A DNA stretch of 64,000 nt from Pseudomonadota bacterium (GCA_021782995.1 JAJXUI010000009.1:1-64000); one strand, 5' to 3'. Counted from the stretch's first letter, positions 43,763 to 53,204 are shown. Made by a program: numbers and translations. Notes: a model not told the origin generated them from the sequence alone.

Positions 43763-44158
43763 ATGAAACAACGCCTAATCCGCTTCATCAGCAGCCTGCT
43801 GATCACCAGCATGTTGAGCATGAGCATCTGGATGCCTGGTGCACAGGCTGCCATGATCACCACCGAACAGGTCATGAACCAGCAGCTTGCTGAACAAAAC
43901 CGCGACAAGGTTCGCGCCTTCTTTGACCGTGAAGACGTACGCAACCAGCTGCAAGCCCAGGGTGTCAGCGCCGACTCGGCCAAGGCACGTGTGGATGCCC
44001 TGACGGACAATGAGGTCGCCAGCATTGCCGGCCAGATCGACACCCTGCCAGCAGGTGGTACCGATATTCTCGGTTTCATCCTGCTCGTATTCATCATCCT
44101 GCTGTTTACCGATATCCTCGGCCTGACACACGTGTTCCCGTTCACACGGCATCGCTAA
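43763..44158 (+). CDS. PA2779 family exported protein with C-terminal membrane anchor
   Basis: 131 residues: signal peptide (LLITSMLSMSIWMPGAQA), then an acidic helical region (QLAEQNRDKVRAFFDREDVR), a PAGG motif at about 97-100, a membrane helix (ILGFILLVFIILLFTDILGL) and a short basic tail ending FTRHR. This matches PA2779 of Pseudomonas. The motif, helix and basic tail recall C-terminal sorting signals, but no sortase-like partner of that type is known. The gene lies 9 bases before the PA2778-type cysteine peptidase; this pairing is common in proteobacteria. Function unknown. Confidence 0.85.
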   Translation: MKQRLIRFISSLLITSMLSMSIWMPGAQAAMITTEQVMNQQLAEQNRDKVRAFFDREDVRNQLQAQGVSADSAKARVDALTDNEVASIAGQIDTLPAGGTDILGFILLVFIILLFTDILGLTHVFPFTRHR

Positions 44159-44167
44159 GCGCTGAAA

Positions 44168-45139
44168 ATGAAGCACCTGAATAACGCCCGCCTCCTGGTG
44201 GGCGTTTTCTATCTGGCCATCCTGTCTGCATGCAGCACCCCGCAGACCAGCCTGTTATTGCAGCAGCGGCCTTCCACCTTGCCACCGCACCTGGAGCTCA
44301 CCGAGGTTGCCTACTTCCCGCAAGAGGAAAACCAGTGCGGACCCGCCTCCCTGGCCATGGTACTCGCTACGGCAGGCCTGCCCATCCAGCCGGAACAACT
44401 GAAAGACGAGCTTTACATTCCGGATCGCAAGGGCAGCCTGCAGGTGGAAATGCTGGCGGCAGCACGCCGCCAGGGGATGCTTGCCTATCAGCTGGAACCA
44501 CACCTGGAATATGTACTGAACGAGGTCGCGGCAGGCAACCCGGTGATCGTGCTGGAAAATCTCAGCCTGCAGTGGTTTCCCATGTGGCACTATGCGGTCG
44601 TCATCGGTTATGACCTGGACAAACAGGAAATCATCCTGCGCTCCGGCGCTGAAAGGCGCGATGTGATGACGCTATCGACATTCGAACATACCTGGTCGCG
44701 CAGCCAGTACTGGGCAATGCTTGCACTTCCCTTATCACGCATCCCGCAAACTGCAACACCCGGCAATTACATCCAGAGCCTGCAGGCACTTGGCCACAGC
44801 AGACCCCAGGCCAGCCTGCAACCCGCCTTCGAGGCCGCGCTGCAACGCTGGCCTGACGACCTTGCCGTACAAATTGCCGCCGGCAACGAGGCTTACAACC
44901 GTAATGACTTTGCAAATGCGCAGCGGATTTTCCGCATCGCCACCTCCAGCCACCCTGACTCAGCCGCCGCCTTCAACAATCTTGCACAAACGCTCAGCGA
45001 CATGGGGCAATACGAAGAGGCCCTCAGGATCATCCACCAGGCCGTGCAGATAGGCGGTCCGCTCAAATCCATCATCGTTGCAACACAGGCTGAAATCGAG
45101 CGCAAAAAACGTGCAGCAGAAGCTGCAGACGTCAAGTAA
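44168..45139 (+). CDS. PA2778 family cysteine peptidase, lipoprotein with TPRs
   Basis: 323 residues. The lipobox is ILSAC (Cys22). A C39-like papain-fold domain covers about residues 45-190, with Cys57 in EENQCGPASLAMVL and His141 in WHYAVVIGYD. The C-terminal 100 residues form tetratricopeptide repeats (AYNRNDFANAQRIFRIA, AAFNNLAQTLSDMGQYEEA). Role: probable periplasmic peptidase tethered to a membrane; C39 relatives cut leader peptides after Gly-Gly, and the adjacent PA2779-type protein has a Gly-Gly before its anchor. Substrate assignment is inference. Confidence 0.88.
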   Translation: MKHLNNARLLVGVFYLAILSACSTPQTSLLLQQRPSTLPPHLELTEVAYFPQEENQCGPASLAMVLATAGLPIQPEQLKDELYIPDRKGSLQVEMLAAARRQGMLAYQLEPHLEYVLNEVAAGNPVIVLENLSLQWFPMWHYAVVIGYDLDKQEIILRSGAERRDVMTLSTFEHTWSRSQYWAMLALPLSRIPQTATPGNYIQSLQALGHSRPQASLQPAFEAALQRWPDDLAVQIAAGNEAYNRNDFANAQRIFRIATSSHPDSAAAFNNLAQTLSDMGQYEEALRIIHQAVQIGGPLKSIIVATQAEIERKKRAAEAADVK

Positions 45140-45178
45140 AATCAGGCACCTGCCATCTGCTGAAAGGTCACTGAATCC

Positions 45179-46513
45179 ATGCAATCCGTCCCCGCACCGT
45201 CCTCCCCGGATTTTGTCGCATGGTTCCGCTCGGTCGCACCCTACATCAATGCTTTCCGCGGCAAGACCTTCATCGTGGCATTTGGTGGCGAGGTGGTGGA
45301 AGACGGCAAATTTGTCGAACTGACGCATGACCTGAACCTGCTGGCCAGCCTCGGTGTACGGCTGGTGCTGGTACACGGCGCACGGCCGCAGATTGAAAAG
45401 CACCTGCAGCATAACCAGATCGAAGACCGTTATCACCATGGTATCCGCCTGACCGACACAGCCACCATGCGCTGCGTCAAGGAAGCAGTAGGCAGGGTGC
45501 GCTTTGAAATCGAGGCGCTGCTTTCGATGGGGCTGATCAATTCACCGATGGCCAATGCCGACATCAGGGTGGCCGGTGGCAACTTCATCACCGCACAACC
45601 GATCGGCGTGATCCATGGCGTGGACATGCTGCATACCGGTAGCGTGCGCAAGGTGGATATCTCCGCGATCAGAGACAGGTTGGCATTCAATGAAGTGGTA
45701 CTCCTTTCCACACTCGGTTTTTCGCCTACCGGGGAAATCTTCAACCTCACGCTGGAAGATGTCGCCACCGCAACAGCCATTGCACTGGATGCCGACAAGC
45801 TGATTTTCCTGATGGATACCGATGGCGTCATGGACGAGAAGGGCGGGCTGATGCACGAGCTGACCATCGACATGGCGCGCAACATCGTAGCCGGCAAGCA
45901 GTCTCTGCCTGATGATGTCTCATTGTTCCTGCCCTGCGCCATCCGTGCCTGCGAGGCCGGTGTGGCGCGCACCCACCTGATCAGCCGGCATGTGGACGGC
46001 GCAGTGCTGCAGGAACTGTTTTCCGACAGCGGCATCGGCAGCATGGTGGTGGAAAGCAGCCTGAACATCCTGCGACCTGCCGGCATCGACGATGTAGGCG
46101 CCATCCTGCAGATCCTTCAGCCGCTGGAAGATGAGGGCATCCTGGTAAGGCGTGGTCGCGAGCTGCTGGAACGCGAGATCGAACGTTTCGTCGTGCTGGA
46201 ACACGACCACATCATCATCGGCTGTGCTGCACTGTATCCTTTTGCAGATGAAAAAACCGCCGAACTGGCCTGCCTGGCCATACTGCCGGCATACCGTCGG
46301 CACGGCTACGGCGATACGCTGCTCAGTTACATCAGCAATGAAGCGCGTGCGCACGACCTGAACAGACTGGTCGTGCTGACGACACGCACGGCGCATTGGT
46401 TTGTCGAGCGCGGCTTCATTGAAGCCGATGTGTCACAACTGCCAGAACAGAAAAAGCAGCTATACAACTACCAGCGCATGTCCAAGGTCTTCATCAAGCA
46501 GCTCAAACAATAG
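45179..46513 (+). CDS. argA: N-acetylglutamate synthase (amino-acid N-acetyltransferase)
   Basis: A 444-residue two-domain enzyme: amino-acid-kinase-like domain at about residues 20-285 ([30 protein letters not shown]) and GNAT domain at about 295-440 ([18 protein letters not shown]). It makes N-acetylglutamate from acetyl-CoA and glutamate, the first step of arginine synthesis; the kinase-like domain binds arginine for feedback control. Length is typical of ArgA. It begins a short plus-strand run with the Fe(II)-trafficking gene. Confidence 0.95.
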   Translation: MQSVPAPSSPDFVAWFRSVAPYINAFRGKTFIVAFGGEVVEDGKFVELTHDLNLLASLGVRLVLVHGARPQIEKHLQHNQIEDRYHHGIRLTDTATMRCVKEAVGRVRFEIEALLSMGLINSPMANADIRVAGGNFITAQPIGVIHGVDMLHTGSVRKVDISAIRDRLAFNEVVLLSTLGFSPTGEIFNLTLEDVATATAIALDADKLIFLMDTDGVMDEKGGLMHELTIDMARNIVAGKQSLPDDVSLFLPCAIRACEAGVARTHLISRHVDGAVLQELFSDSGIGSMVVESSLNILRPAGIDDVGAILQILQPLEDEGILVRRGRELLEREIERFVVLEHDHIIIGCAALYPFADEKTAELACLAILPAYRRHGYGDTLLSYISNEARAHDLNRLVVLTTRTAHWFVERGFIEADVSQLPEQKKQLYNYQRMSKVFIKQLKQ

Positions 46514-46578
46514 GTTTGGGTTTCGCCCGGCAAAACTGTCATAATGACTGCTTTCGGAATTCCGCATGGAGCATCAAT

Positions 46579-46851
46579 ATGAACAGAATGGTTAATTGCA
46601 TCAAACTGGGCCGCGAAGCAGAAGGCCTGGATCGCCCGACCTATCCCGGCCCCCTGGGACAGCGCATCTATGAAAACGTATCCAAGGAAGCCTGGCAGGG
46701 CTGGATACGCGTGCAGACCATGCTGGTGAATGAGAACCGCCTGAATCTGGCAGACCCGCAGGCACGCAAATTTTTAGCCACCGAAATGGAAAAATATTTT
46801 TTTGGTGAAGGCGCTGCGATGCCTGCCGGTTACGTCCCTCCGAAAAGCTAA
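46579..46851 (+). CDS. Fe(2+)-trafficking protein (YggX family)
   Basis: 90 residues starting [20 protein letters not shown], with GGAG eight bases before the ATG; a further upstream frame is rejected. [19 protein letters not shown]-like spacing ([15 protein letters not shown]) and [20 protein letters not shown] match YggX. The family is linked to Fe-S cluster protection from oxidants and Fe(II) handling. The Cys in VNCIK is at the conserved position. Confidence 0.93.
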   Translation: MNRMVNCIKLGREAEGLDRPTYPGPLGQRIYENVSKEAWQGWIRVQTMLVNENRLNLADPQARKFLATEMEKYFFGEGAAMPAGYVPPKS

Positions 46852-46910
46852 ATTCACCCAAATTCAGCAAAAACATCAGTAAATCAACAGAAAATCCTGA
46901 TACCCCGCTC

Positions 46911-46941
46911 AAACTGCTATTACTTTGACATATAGCAGTTT
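46911..46941. promoter_or_regulatory. LysR-type dyad (candidate CbbR site) upstream of prkB
   Basis: Perfect 10-bp arms AAACTGCTAT (46911-46920) and ATAGCAGTTT (46932-46941) flank 11 bases, which gives the T-N11-A core of LysR-type regulator sites. Its centre is about 58 bases before the predicted transcription start of prkB, the usual place for a LysR recognition site. CbbR controls Calvin-cycle genes in autotrophs. Confidence 0.65.
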
Positions 46942-46948
46942 GCCCATT

Positions 46949-46977
46949 TTGCCCGGGATAAGGCGTTCTGTTAGAAT
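46949..46977 (+). promoter_or_regulatory. Sigma-70 promoter of prkB
   Basis: TTGCCC (46949-46954), 17-base spacer, TAGAAT (46972-46977), about 45 bases before the ATG. The weak -35 box suits activator dependence on the dyad just upstream. Confidence 0.55.
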
Positions 46978-47022
46978 GGCTGGATAAATTTCTTCCTATT
47001 TCTAAACTTTCAAGAGGTTTTT

Positions 47023-47913
47023 ATGTCTCGCAAGCATCCAGTTATCGCGGTGACCGGTTCTTCCGGCGCTGGTACAACCACCGTCAAGCGCGCATTTGAA
47101 AATATTTTCCGCCGTGAAAAGATCAAGGCCGCAGTGGTAGAAGGCGACAGCCTGCATAGCCTGGACCGCATGGCTTTCCGCGCCGCTTCCGCAGAGGCCG
47201 CCAAGGCCGGCAATCATTCATTCAGCCATTTCGGCCCCGAAGCCAACCATTTCGACAAGATCGAAGAAACATTCAAGCTGTACGGCGAGTCCGGCATGTG
47301 CAAGCGTCGCTACTATGTCCACAGCGACGAAGAGGCCGTACATCACAACAAGCATTTCAACATGACCGACCTCAAGCCCGGTGTATTCACGCCCTGGGAA
47401 GATATCGAAGCCAATACCGACCTGCTGTTTTATGAAGGCCTGCACGGCCTGGCCAGCAACGACAAGTACGATGCCAGCAAATATGTCGACCTCGGCATCG
47501 GCGTCGTGCCTATCGTCAACCTGGAATGGATCCAGAAGATCCATCGCGACCTGGCCGAACGCGGTTATTCCGCCGAAGCAACCGTGGACACCATCCTGCG
47601 CCGCATGCCGGATTACATCAAATACATCACGCCCCAGTTCTCACGCACCCACATCAACTTCCAGCGCGTGCCGACTGTAGACACCTCCAATCCCTTCATC
47701 GCCCGCGACATCCCGACACCGGATGAAAGCTTCGTCATCATCCGCTTCCGCGATCCGAAAGGCGTCGATTTCCCCTACCTGCTCAACATGATCCCTAATT
47801 CATTCATGTCCCGCGCCAACACACTGGTGGTACCCGGCGGCAAGATGAGCTTCGCCATGGAAGTCATCCTGGCGCCGATCATGCACGATATGATCGAAAA
47901 CAAGAAGAAGTAA
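47023..47913 (+). CDS. prkB: Phosphoribulokinase
   Basis: A 296-residue proteobacterial PRK. The P-loop is GSSGAGTTT at residues 12-20; EGDSLHSLDRM, FGPEANHFDKIEETFKLY and LFYEGLHGL are the expected substrate and catalytic regions. It phosphorylates ribulose 5-phosphate to ribulose 1,5-bisphosphate, the substrate of RuBisCO, so the organism probably fixes CO2. No other cbb gene is adjacent. AGAGG eight bases before the ATG and a strong terminator after the stop make this a single-gene unit. The closely related uridine kinases lack the EANHFD region. Confidence 0.94.
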   Translation: MSRKHPVIAVTGSSGAGTTTVKRAFENIFRREKIKAAVVEGDSLHSLDRMAFRAASAEAAKAGNHSFSHFGPEANHFDKIEETFKLYGESGMCKRRYYVHSDEEAVHHNKHFNMTDLKPGVFTPWEDIEANTDLLFYEGLHGLASNDKYDASKYVDLGIGVVPIVNLEWIQKIHRDLAERGYSAEATVDTILRRMPDYIKYITPQFSRTHINFQRVPTVDTSNPFIARDIPTPDESFVIIRFRDPKGVDFPYLLNMIPNSFMSRANTLVVPGGKMSFAMEVILAPIMHDMIENKKK

Positions 47914-47955
47914 ACGGAGCATATTCGTTCAGCCGGAAGGCCGGACGATGCCGCT

Positions 47956-47990
47956 AAAGAAAGAGCCCGCACTGCGGGCTCTTTCTTTTT
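47956..47990 (+). terminator. Rho-independent terminator of prkB
   Basis: A perfect 15-bp stem (47956-47970 with 47974-47988) and three-base loop followed by TTC. The stem itself ends in TTTCTTT, giving a T-rich exit, and it may also stop minus-strand transcripts arriving from the Hpt gene. Confidence 0.9.
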
Positions 47991-48015
47991 CAGTTCCTGC
48001 CCTGGCACCCGCCAC

Positions 48016-48780
48016 TTACAGTCCAAGCGCTTTTTTAACAACAGCCTGCAGGTTCTGCGCCAGATTCTGATCGCGCAGGATATTCGCAGCGAAAGACACT
48101 TGCGCCGGCACCCCGCCCTCATTGCTGCTGACCAGGATGGCCGGCATCTTGCTGTGCCGGACATGAGATTCCCTTACCGCCGCCATCAACGCAATGCCGC
48201 CCAGCTCTTTCAGTTCACGGCCAACTATGACCAGGTCGAAATGCTCATGCATCAACCTCCCCAATGCTGCCAGGCCGTTATCCATGAAGACGAGCTGGAC
48301 CGGCAACCTGTCCAGCACTTCACGGTAAAGCTCTGTCATCAGCCGCGAGGACTCGACGATGAGTATGGATTTCCGGTTTTTCAGTACCGATTTTTTGAGT
48401 CCGTCCAGGCTCTTTTCGATTTCCCTGTAGTCAGACTGGGCCATTTTCTGTATGTCCGCCACTTTCAGAATCAGGTCCACATGGGCCAACGCAAGGGAAA
48501 CCATATCGCGGCCAAATGCCTTTCTTTGCCTGGCATCTGTCAGCAGGTTTTCCAGCTGGTGGCAAATGGTTGTGACGATATTCAGGCCATGTGTCCCGCC
48601 TGACCCCTTGAGGCTGTGAACACCGCGATACAGCTCATTGAAAATTTCAGCATTACCCGGCGATTTTTCAAGTTCGAATATTTGCCTTTCAAACGCATTG
48701 CAGCGATCCGGTATCTCGCTGATGAAATCCTGACGGAGCTTATCCAGCAGGGCATGCAATGTATCGTCATTTTCTGTCAT
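48016..48780 (-). CDS. Hpt phosphotransfer protein with a degenerate receiver domain
   Basis: 254 residues. The Hpt domain (residues about 1-115) has His55 in VHSLKGSGGTHG. A receiver-like domain follows (about 135-250, SILIVESSRLMTELYREVL). The acidic pair is replaced by Glu-Ser and the expected phospho-Asp position reads VIVGREL, so it cannot be phosphorylated in the normal way. It is the third gene of a kinase, regulator, Hpt operon, and the likely role is phosphorelay from a kinase to another regulator with the pseudo-receiver as a protein-interaction module. Confidence 0.85.
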   Translation of the reverse strand: MTENDDTLHALLDKLRQDFISEIPDRCNAFERQIFELEKSPGNAEIFNELYRGVHSLKGSGGTHGLNIVTTICHQLENLLTDARQRKAFGRDMVSLALAHVDLILKVADIQKMAQSDYREIEKSLDGLKKSVLKNRKSILIVESSRLMTELYREVLDRLPVQLVFMDNGLAALGRLMHEHFDLVIVGRELKELGGIALMAAVRESHVRHSKMPAILVSSNEGGVPAQVSFAANILRDQNLAQNLQAVVKKALGL

Positions 48781-48822
48781 GACATCATCCTGTTCAAAAG
48801 CATGCCTTCATGAGCTGCCTAT

Positions 48823-49200
48823 TTACGCCTCCCAGATGGCTCTGACCTGACTTGCCAGGTTCATCGGGTCAAACGGCTTGGCGATGACATCCCGCGCACC
48901 AATGGCCTTGTACTGCGCCACCTCCTGCGGCTGCACCTTGGCGGTCATGAAAGCTACCGGTGTATTGGCCAGCGCGGACAGTTCACGCAAGGCTTTCAGG
49001 GTGCTCGGACCATCCATGCCAGGCATCATCACATCCAGCAGGATCATGTCCGGCGCAAAAGCCACGGCCTCCCGCAAGGCTTCCTCGCCTGAAGAACAGA
49101 TCTTTACCGTATAACCACCGACCATTTCCAGCGCCAGTTTGGCGACAGCCTGGATATCCGGCTCGTCTTCCACGTACAAAATTCGCGTCAAAGTACCCAT
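48823..49200 (-). CDS. Single-domain response regulator
   Basis: 125 residues, CheY-like. Acidic pair Glu11-Asp12, phospho-Asp56 in [11 protein letters not shown], Thr in FMTAK and Lys in IAKPFDP. It has no output domain. The ATG overlaps the kinase stop codon as TGATG, so the two are coupled; it is the likely target of that kinase and, through the Hpt protein, a relay partner. Confidence 0.93.
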   Translation of the reverse strand: MGTLTRILYVEDEPDIQAVAKLALEMVGGYTVKICSSGEEALREAVAFAPDMILLDVMMPGMDGPSTLKALRELSALANTPVAFMTAKVQPQEVAQYKAIGARDVIAKPFDPMNLASQVRAIWEA

Positions 49201-50915
49201 CAGTCCTCCATACGATGATTGATCGTTGCCCCTTCACTGCCAGCAGCATAGCCGATGACGGGGAAACAGAAATGGAAATTTGCCCCCTCACCGGCATGCG
49301 ATGTGAAGCCGATCTCGCCCCCCATCGCCTGCACCAGTTCACGCGTAATGGCCAGACCCAGGCCAGTACCGCCTATCTGCCGGCTATCCGATGAATCTGC
49401 CTGCGCAAATTTCTCGAATATGCGGCCATGGAATGCTTCGGGTATGCCCTGCCCTTTATCCTTTACTTCGACACACGCCATGCCGTTGACCAGGCTCAAA
49501 CCGACTTCGACATTGCCTTGGTCCGGGGAAAACTTGATTGCATTGGACAGCAGGTTGGACATGACCTGCATGAAACGCTGCCGGTCTACATGGATGACAA
49601 TCTGCGGCAAGTTTCCGGCAACCGTGATGCCGACTTTCCGCTCACTGCCATAAGACTGGTTCATCGCAACTGCCTGCTCAACCAGCGCAACAATGTTTTC
49701 ATCGCGAAACTCGAAAGTCATCTTGCCAGCCGACAGCTTTTCTATATCCAGCAGGTCATTGATCAGCAGGGACAAACGCTGGCTGTTACGGTTGACCATG
49801 GACAGCATCTCTTGCATCGGCTGCGGAATCCTCCCCAGAACCCCGCCCTCGATCAGCCCCATCGCGCCGGCAATTGCCGTCAGCGGCGTGCGCAGTTCAT
49901 GGCTGACGACGGACACAAATTCACTCTTCATGCGTTCAACGCGGATACGTTCAGTGATGTCATGGAACCACCCCAGCACCGCCTTGCTGCCTTCATAGGT
50001 GATGGGCAGGTAGGACGCCAGCACCCACTTGATCTCCTCCTGGCCATCTGCCGGCACCTTCAGCTCCACCAGCTTGTCGAAAATCTCCTCCCCCTTGCCG
50101 AGCTTTTCCAGGATATCTTCATAGTCCTGACGGTTGACATAGTATTCTGCGGGATCAACGCCCTGCACATTTTCCCGCGTCCTGTTGATCAGCACATGAT
50201 ACTGGCGGTTGGAAAAAATCACATCATGCCCGCCTGCGCGGGCAATCCGGGCTGCTGTCGGACAGGTATCCAATATATTGCGGAAACGCTCTTCGCTGGA
50301 CACCAGGGCCTGGTTCTGTTCATGCTCAAGCGTACGCAGCCTGAAATTCTCGCGCAAATTACGCAACATGCGCGCTGAAGCCGCAGCCATGTAAAATATG
50401 AACAGGGTGATCATCACGGCCATGGTTTGCTGGGTCTTGCTGCCAACCAGCAGGAAACTGCCCATCAGCGGCAACAGCATGAACAGCAGGAAACCCATCG
50501 CGCTGATCCTGTCTGCAGACAGCGTGGACATTGCAGCCGCACTGATACCCGCATAGACAAAAGCCATATAGGCCTGCATCGTGACATCATCCGGAAACAG
50601 ATACAACGCACCCGCCCCCCAGACCGCAGCGGTGAACAGCGCGGTGACCCGATAGCCATTCAGCCAGTATCTTGCCGGATGAGGATGGCCTTTTCGCTGC
50701 AGCCTGAAATACATAATCCCCCGCGCAAGCAGGGACAGGATCAGCGAGACCAGCCAGACTACAGCATGACCTTCGCTGATAGAATGATTCATCAGCACCA
50801 GCAACAGCAAGGACAGCAGCAGGTTAAGGATCAATGCCAGCAGCAGCCCGTCATAAAGCTGCTTTACCTGCTCACCTTGCCAAGCCAGAACTTCCTTGTT
50901 GTCCTCGATTAGCAA
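49200..50915 (-). CDS. Membrane histidine kinase with PAS domain
   Basis: 571 residues. Five or six membrane helices lie in residues 20-185, followed by a coiled coil, a PAS domain (about 205-320, FRNILDTCPTAARIARAGGH), HisKA box VSHELRTPLTAIAGAMG near 345 and HATPase domain with NLLSNAIKFS, DKGQGIPE and GTGLGLAI. There is no receiver, and phosphotransfer goes to the coupled CheY-like protein. The kinase core is closely similar to that of the GAF-PAS kinase at 62095-63657. The start codon choice is not certain. Confidence 0.91.
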   Translation of the reverse strand: MLIEDNKEVLAWQGEQVKQLYDGLLLALILNLLLSLLLLVLMNHSISEGHAVVWLVSLILSLLARGIMYFRLQRKGHPHPARYWLNGYRVTALFTAAVWGAGALYLFPDDVTMQAYMAFVYAGISAAAMSTLSADRISAMGFLLFMLLPLMGSFLLVGSKTQQTMAVMITLFIFYMAAASARMLRNLRENFRLRTLEHEQNQALVSSEERFRNILDTCPTAARIARAGGHDVIFSNRQYHVLINRTRENVQGVDPAEYYVNRQDYEDILEKLGKGEEIFDKLVELKVPADGQEEIKWVLASYLPITYEGSKAVLGWFHDITERIRVERMKSEFVSVVSHELRTPLTAIAGAMGLIEGGVLGRIPQPMQEMLSMVNRNSQRLSLLINDLLDIEKLSAGKMTFEFRDENIVALVEQAVAMNQSYGSERKVGITVAGNLPQIVIHVDRQRFMQVMSNLLSNAIKFSPDQGNVEVGLSLVNGMACVEVKDKGQGIPEAFHGRIFEKFAQADSSDSRQIGGTGLGLAITRELVQAMGGEIGFTSHAGEGANFHFCFPVIGYAAGSEGATINHRMED

Positions 50916-50950
50916 CCTAGTACCCTCTCAAAATTCCGCGTTTGCGAATT

Positions 50951-50994
50951 TCAATAATAATCAATATATTCAATTAGATAATATATTTTCTCAA
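50951..50994 (-). repeat. AT-rich intergenic repeat, copy 7 (kinase/uvrD gap)
   Basis: On the minus strand TGATTATTATT (50953-50963) follows ATATAT and a longer AT run. This is the most diverged of the eight copies. It lies between divergent genes. Confidence 0.4.
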
Positions 50995-51038
50995 TCGTTT
51001 TGTCGATACGTTACCGCGCGCTATGGGATAATGCAAAC

Positions 51039-53204
51039 ATGAATGCAACGTATCTTTCCGGCCTCAATCCCCCGCAACAGCAAGCTGTCACCTTACCCCA
51101 CCAGTCCGCATTGATCCTCGCCGGCGCAGGTAGCGGCAAGACGCGCGTACTGACCACGCGCATCGCCTGGCTGATCAGCAATGGCCATGTCAGCCCGCAT
51201 GGCATCCTCGCCGTGACCTTCACCAACAAGGCCGCAAAGGAAATGCTGACGCGGCTTTCCGCGATGCTGCCGATCAACACACGCGGCATGTGGATAGGCA
51301 CCTTCCACGGCCTGTGCAACCGCATGTTGCGCGCACATTACCGTGAAGCGAGCCTGCCGCAGACTTTCCAGATCCTTGACTCCGCCGATCAGCTGGCAGC
51401 GATCAAGCGCGTGATGAAAGGCATGGGGATAGATGACGAAAAATACCCGCCTCGAGAAGTGCAATATTTCATCAGCGGCAACAAGGAACAGGGACTGCGC
51501 GCCAGCGATGTGGAGGCCTACGACCCCTATACCCGTCGCAAGGTGGAAATCTTTGCCGAATATGACAACCAGTGCCAGCGCGAAGGCGTGGTGGATTTTG
51601 CGGAATTACTGCTGCGCAGTTACGAATTGCTGGCGCGCAACGCGCAGATCCGCGAACATTACCAGGCGCGCTTCCGCCATATCCTGGTGGACGAATTCCA
51701 GGACACCAATCCGCTGCAGTACCGCTGGCTGAAACTGCTGGCCGGCAAGGACAATGCGATTTTCGCGGTCGGCGACGACGACCAGTCGATTTATGCCTTC
51801 CGTGGCGCAAATGTCGGCAACATGCAGGAACTGCTGCGCGATTTCCATATCGACCAGGTGATCAAGCTGGAGCAGAACTACCGCTCGCACGCCAACATCC
51901 TCGAAGCGGCGAACGTGCTGATCAGCAATAACCGCAACCGACTCGGCAAGAACCTGTGGACTTCGGAAAACAAGGGCGAACCGCTGCGGGTGTACGAAGC
52001 ACCCACTGATGTGGAGGAAGCCAATTTCATCGTAAGCGAAATCCGCAGCCTGCAGGAAGAGGGTGTCCACCTCAAGGAAATGGCCCTGCTGTACCGCTCC
52101 AATGCGCAGTCGCGCGTGCTGGAACATGCGCTGGTGTCGGCCGGATTGTCGTATCGAGTTTATGGCGGCCTGCGCTTCTTCGAGCGCCAGGAAATCAAGC
52201 ACGCGCTGGCCTACCTGCGCCTGATGGAAAACAGCGATGACGACAACGCGCTGTTGCGCATCATCAATTTCCCCACGCGCGGTATCGGCGCACGCAGCAT
52301 CGAGCAACTGCAGGAAACGGCGAAGATGAACAACACCACGCTGTTCGACGCTGCCGCGCGCAGCGGCGGCAAGGTGTCGGCCTTTCTCGGGCTGATCGAA
52401 GCCATGCGCAGTGCCACGCGCGATTTGCCGCTGCCGGAAATCCTCGACCATGTGCTGAATGAAAGCGGGCTGATTGCGCATTACCAGAACGAAACCGGCG
52501 CCAAAAAGCGCGAAGCCGAAGAACGCCTGGAAAACCTCAACGAACTGCTGAACGCGGCCACATTGTTTGTGCATGAGAACGAGGACGACAGCCTCACTGC
52601 CTTTCTCACCCATGCCTCGCTCGAAGCGGGCGAACACCAGGCCGGCGACAGCGAAGATGCGCTGCACCTGATGACGGTGCATGCCGCCAAGGGTCTGGAG
52701 TTTCACACCGTGTTCATCACCGGGCTGGAGGAAGGCCTGTTCCCGCACCAGAACAGCCAGAATGCGGAAGACGGTCTGGGCGAGGAACGCCGCCTGATGT
52801 ATGTGGCAATCACCCGCGCGCGCCGTCGCCTCTATCTCACCTTTGCGCAGAGCCGCATGCTGCACGGGCAAACGCACTACGCTATGGTTTCCAGCTTCCT
52901 GCGCGAGCTGCCGGACGAACTGCTGCACTGGATCACGCCGCGCATCGTGCCGCGCGCAAGTTCAATTCCGGCGTGGATGCAAGGCACCGCATTTGCCGAT
53001 GACTACGCTGCCGTCGCCTCGGGCAGCAGCAAAAAGGAAAGCACTGGCTGGCGCATCGGACAGAATGTGGCGCACGCCAAATTCGGCGAAGGTGTCATCC
53101 TCAATATTGAAGGCAGCGGCAACGAGGCAAGGGTACAGGTGAAATTCCACAAGGCCGGCACCAAAATCCTGTCGCTGGAATATGCCAAACTCACTGCTGT
53201 CTGA
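51039..53204 (+). CDS. uvrD: DNA helicase II UvrD
   Basis: About 721 residues from MNATYLSGLNPPQQQAV; 13 earlier in-frame codons are rejected because the family starts here. Superfamily 1A motifs: Walker A AGAGSGKTRVL near residue 27, VDEFQDTN (motif II), VGDDDQSIYAFRGA (III) and VHAAKGLEF (V). The C-terminal Tudor-like KFGEGVILNIEGSG domain separates UvrD from Rep. It unwinds DNA 3'-to-5' in nucleotide excision and mismatch repair. Confidence 0.94.
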   Translation: MNATYLSGLNPPQQQAVTLPHQSALILAGAGSGKTRVLTTRIAWLISNGHVSPHGILAVTFTNKAAKEMLTRLSAMLPINTRGMWIGTFHGLCNRMLRAHYREASLPQTFQILDSADQLAAIKRVMKGMGIDDEKYPPREVQYFISGNKEQGLRASDVEAYDPYTRRKVEIFAEYDNQCQREGVVDFAELLLRSYELLARNAQIREHYQARFRHILVDEFQDTNPLQYRWLKLLAGKDNAIFAVGDDDQSIYAFRGANVGNMQELLRDFHIDQVIKLEQNYRSHANILEAANVLISNNRNRLGKNLWTSENKGEPLRVYEAPTDVEEANFIVSEIRSLQEEGVHLKEMALLYRSNAQSRVLEHALVSAGLSYRVYGGLRFFERQEIKHALAYLRLMENSDDDNALLRIINFPTRGIGARSIEQLQETAKMNNTTLFDAAARSGGKVSAFLGLIEAMRSATRDLPLPEILDHVLNESGLIAHYQNETGAKKREAEERLENLNELLNAATLFVHENEDDSLTAFLTHASLEAGEHQAGDSEDALHLMTVHAAKGLEFHTVFITGLEEGLFPHQNSQNAEDGLGEERRLMYVAITRARRRLYLTFAQSRMLHGQTHYAMVSSFLRELPDELLHWITPRIVPRASSIPAWMQGTAFADDYAAVASGSSKKESTGWRIGQNVAHAKFGEGVILNIEGSGNEARVQVKFHKAGTKILSLEYAKLTAV

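Noticed and set aside
51606-52928. A 440-codon open frame antisense to uvrD
   Set aside because: It lies within a full-length helicase gene with all motifs; no family resemblance or ribosome site.
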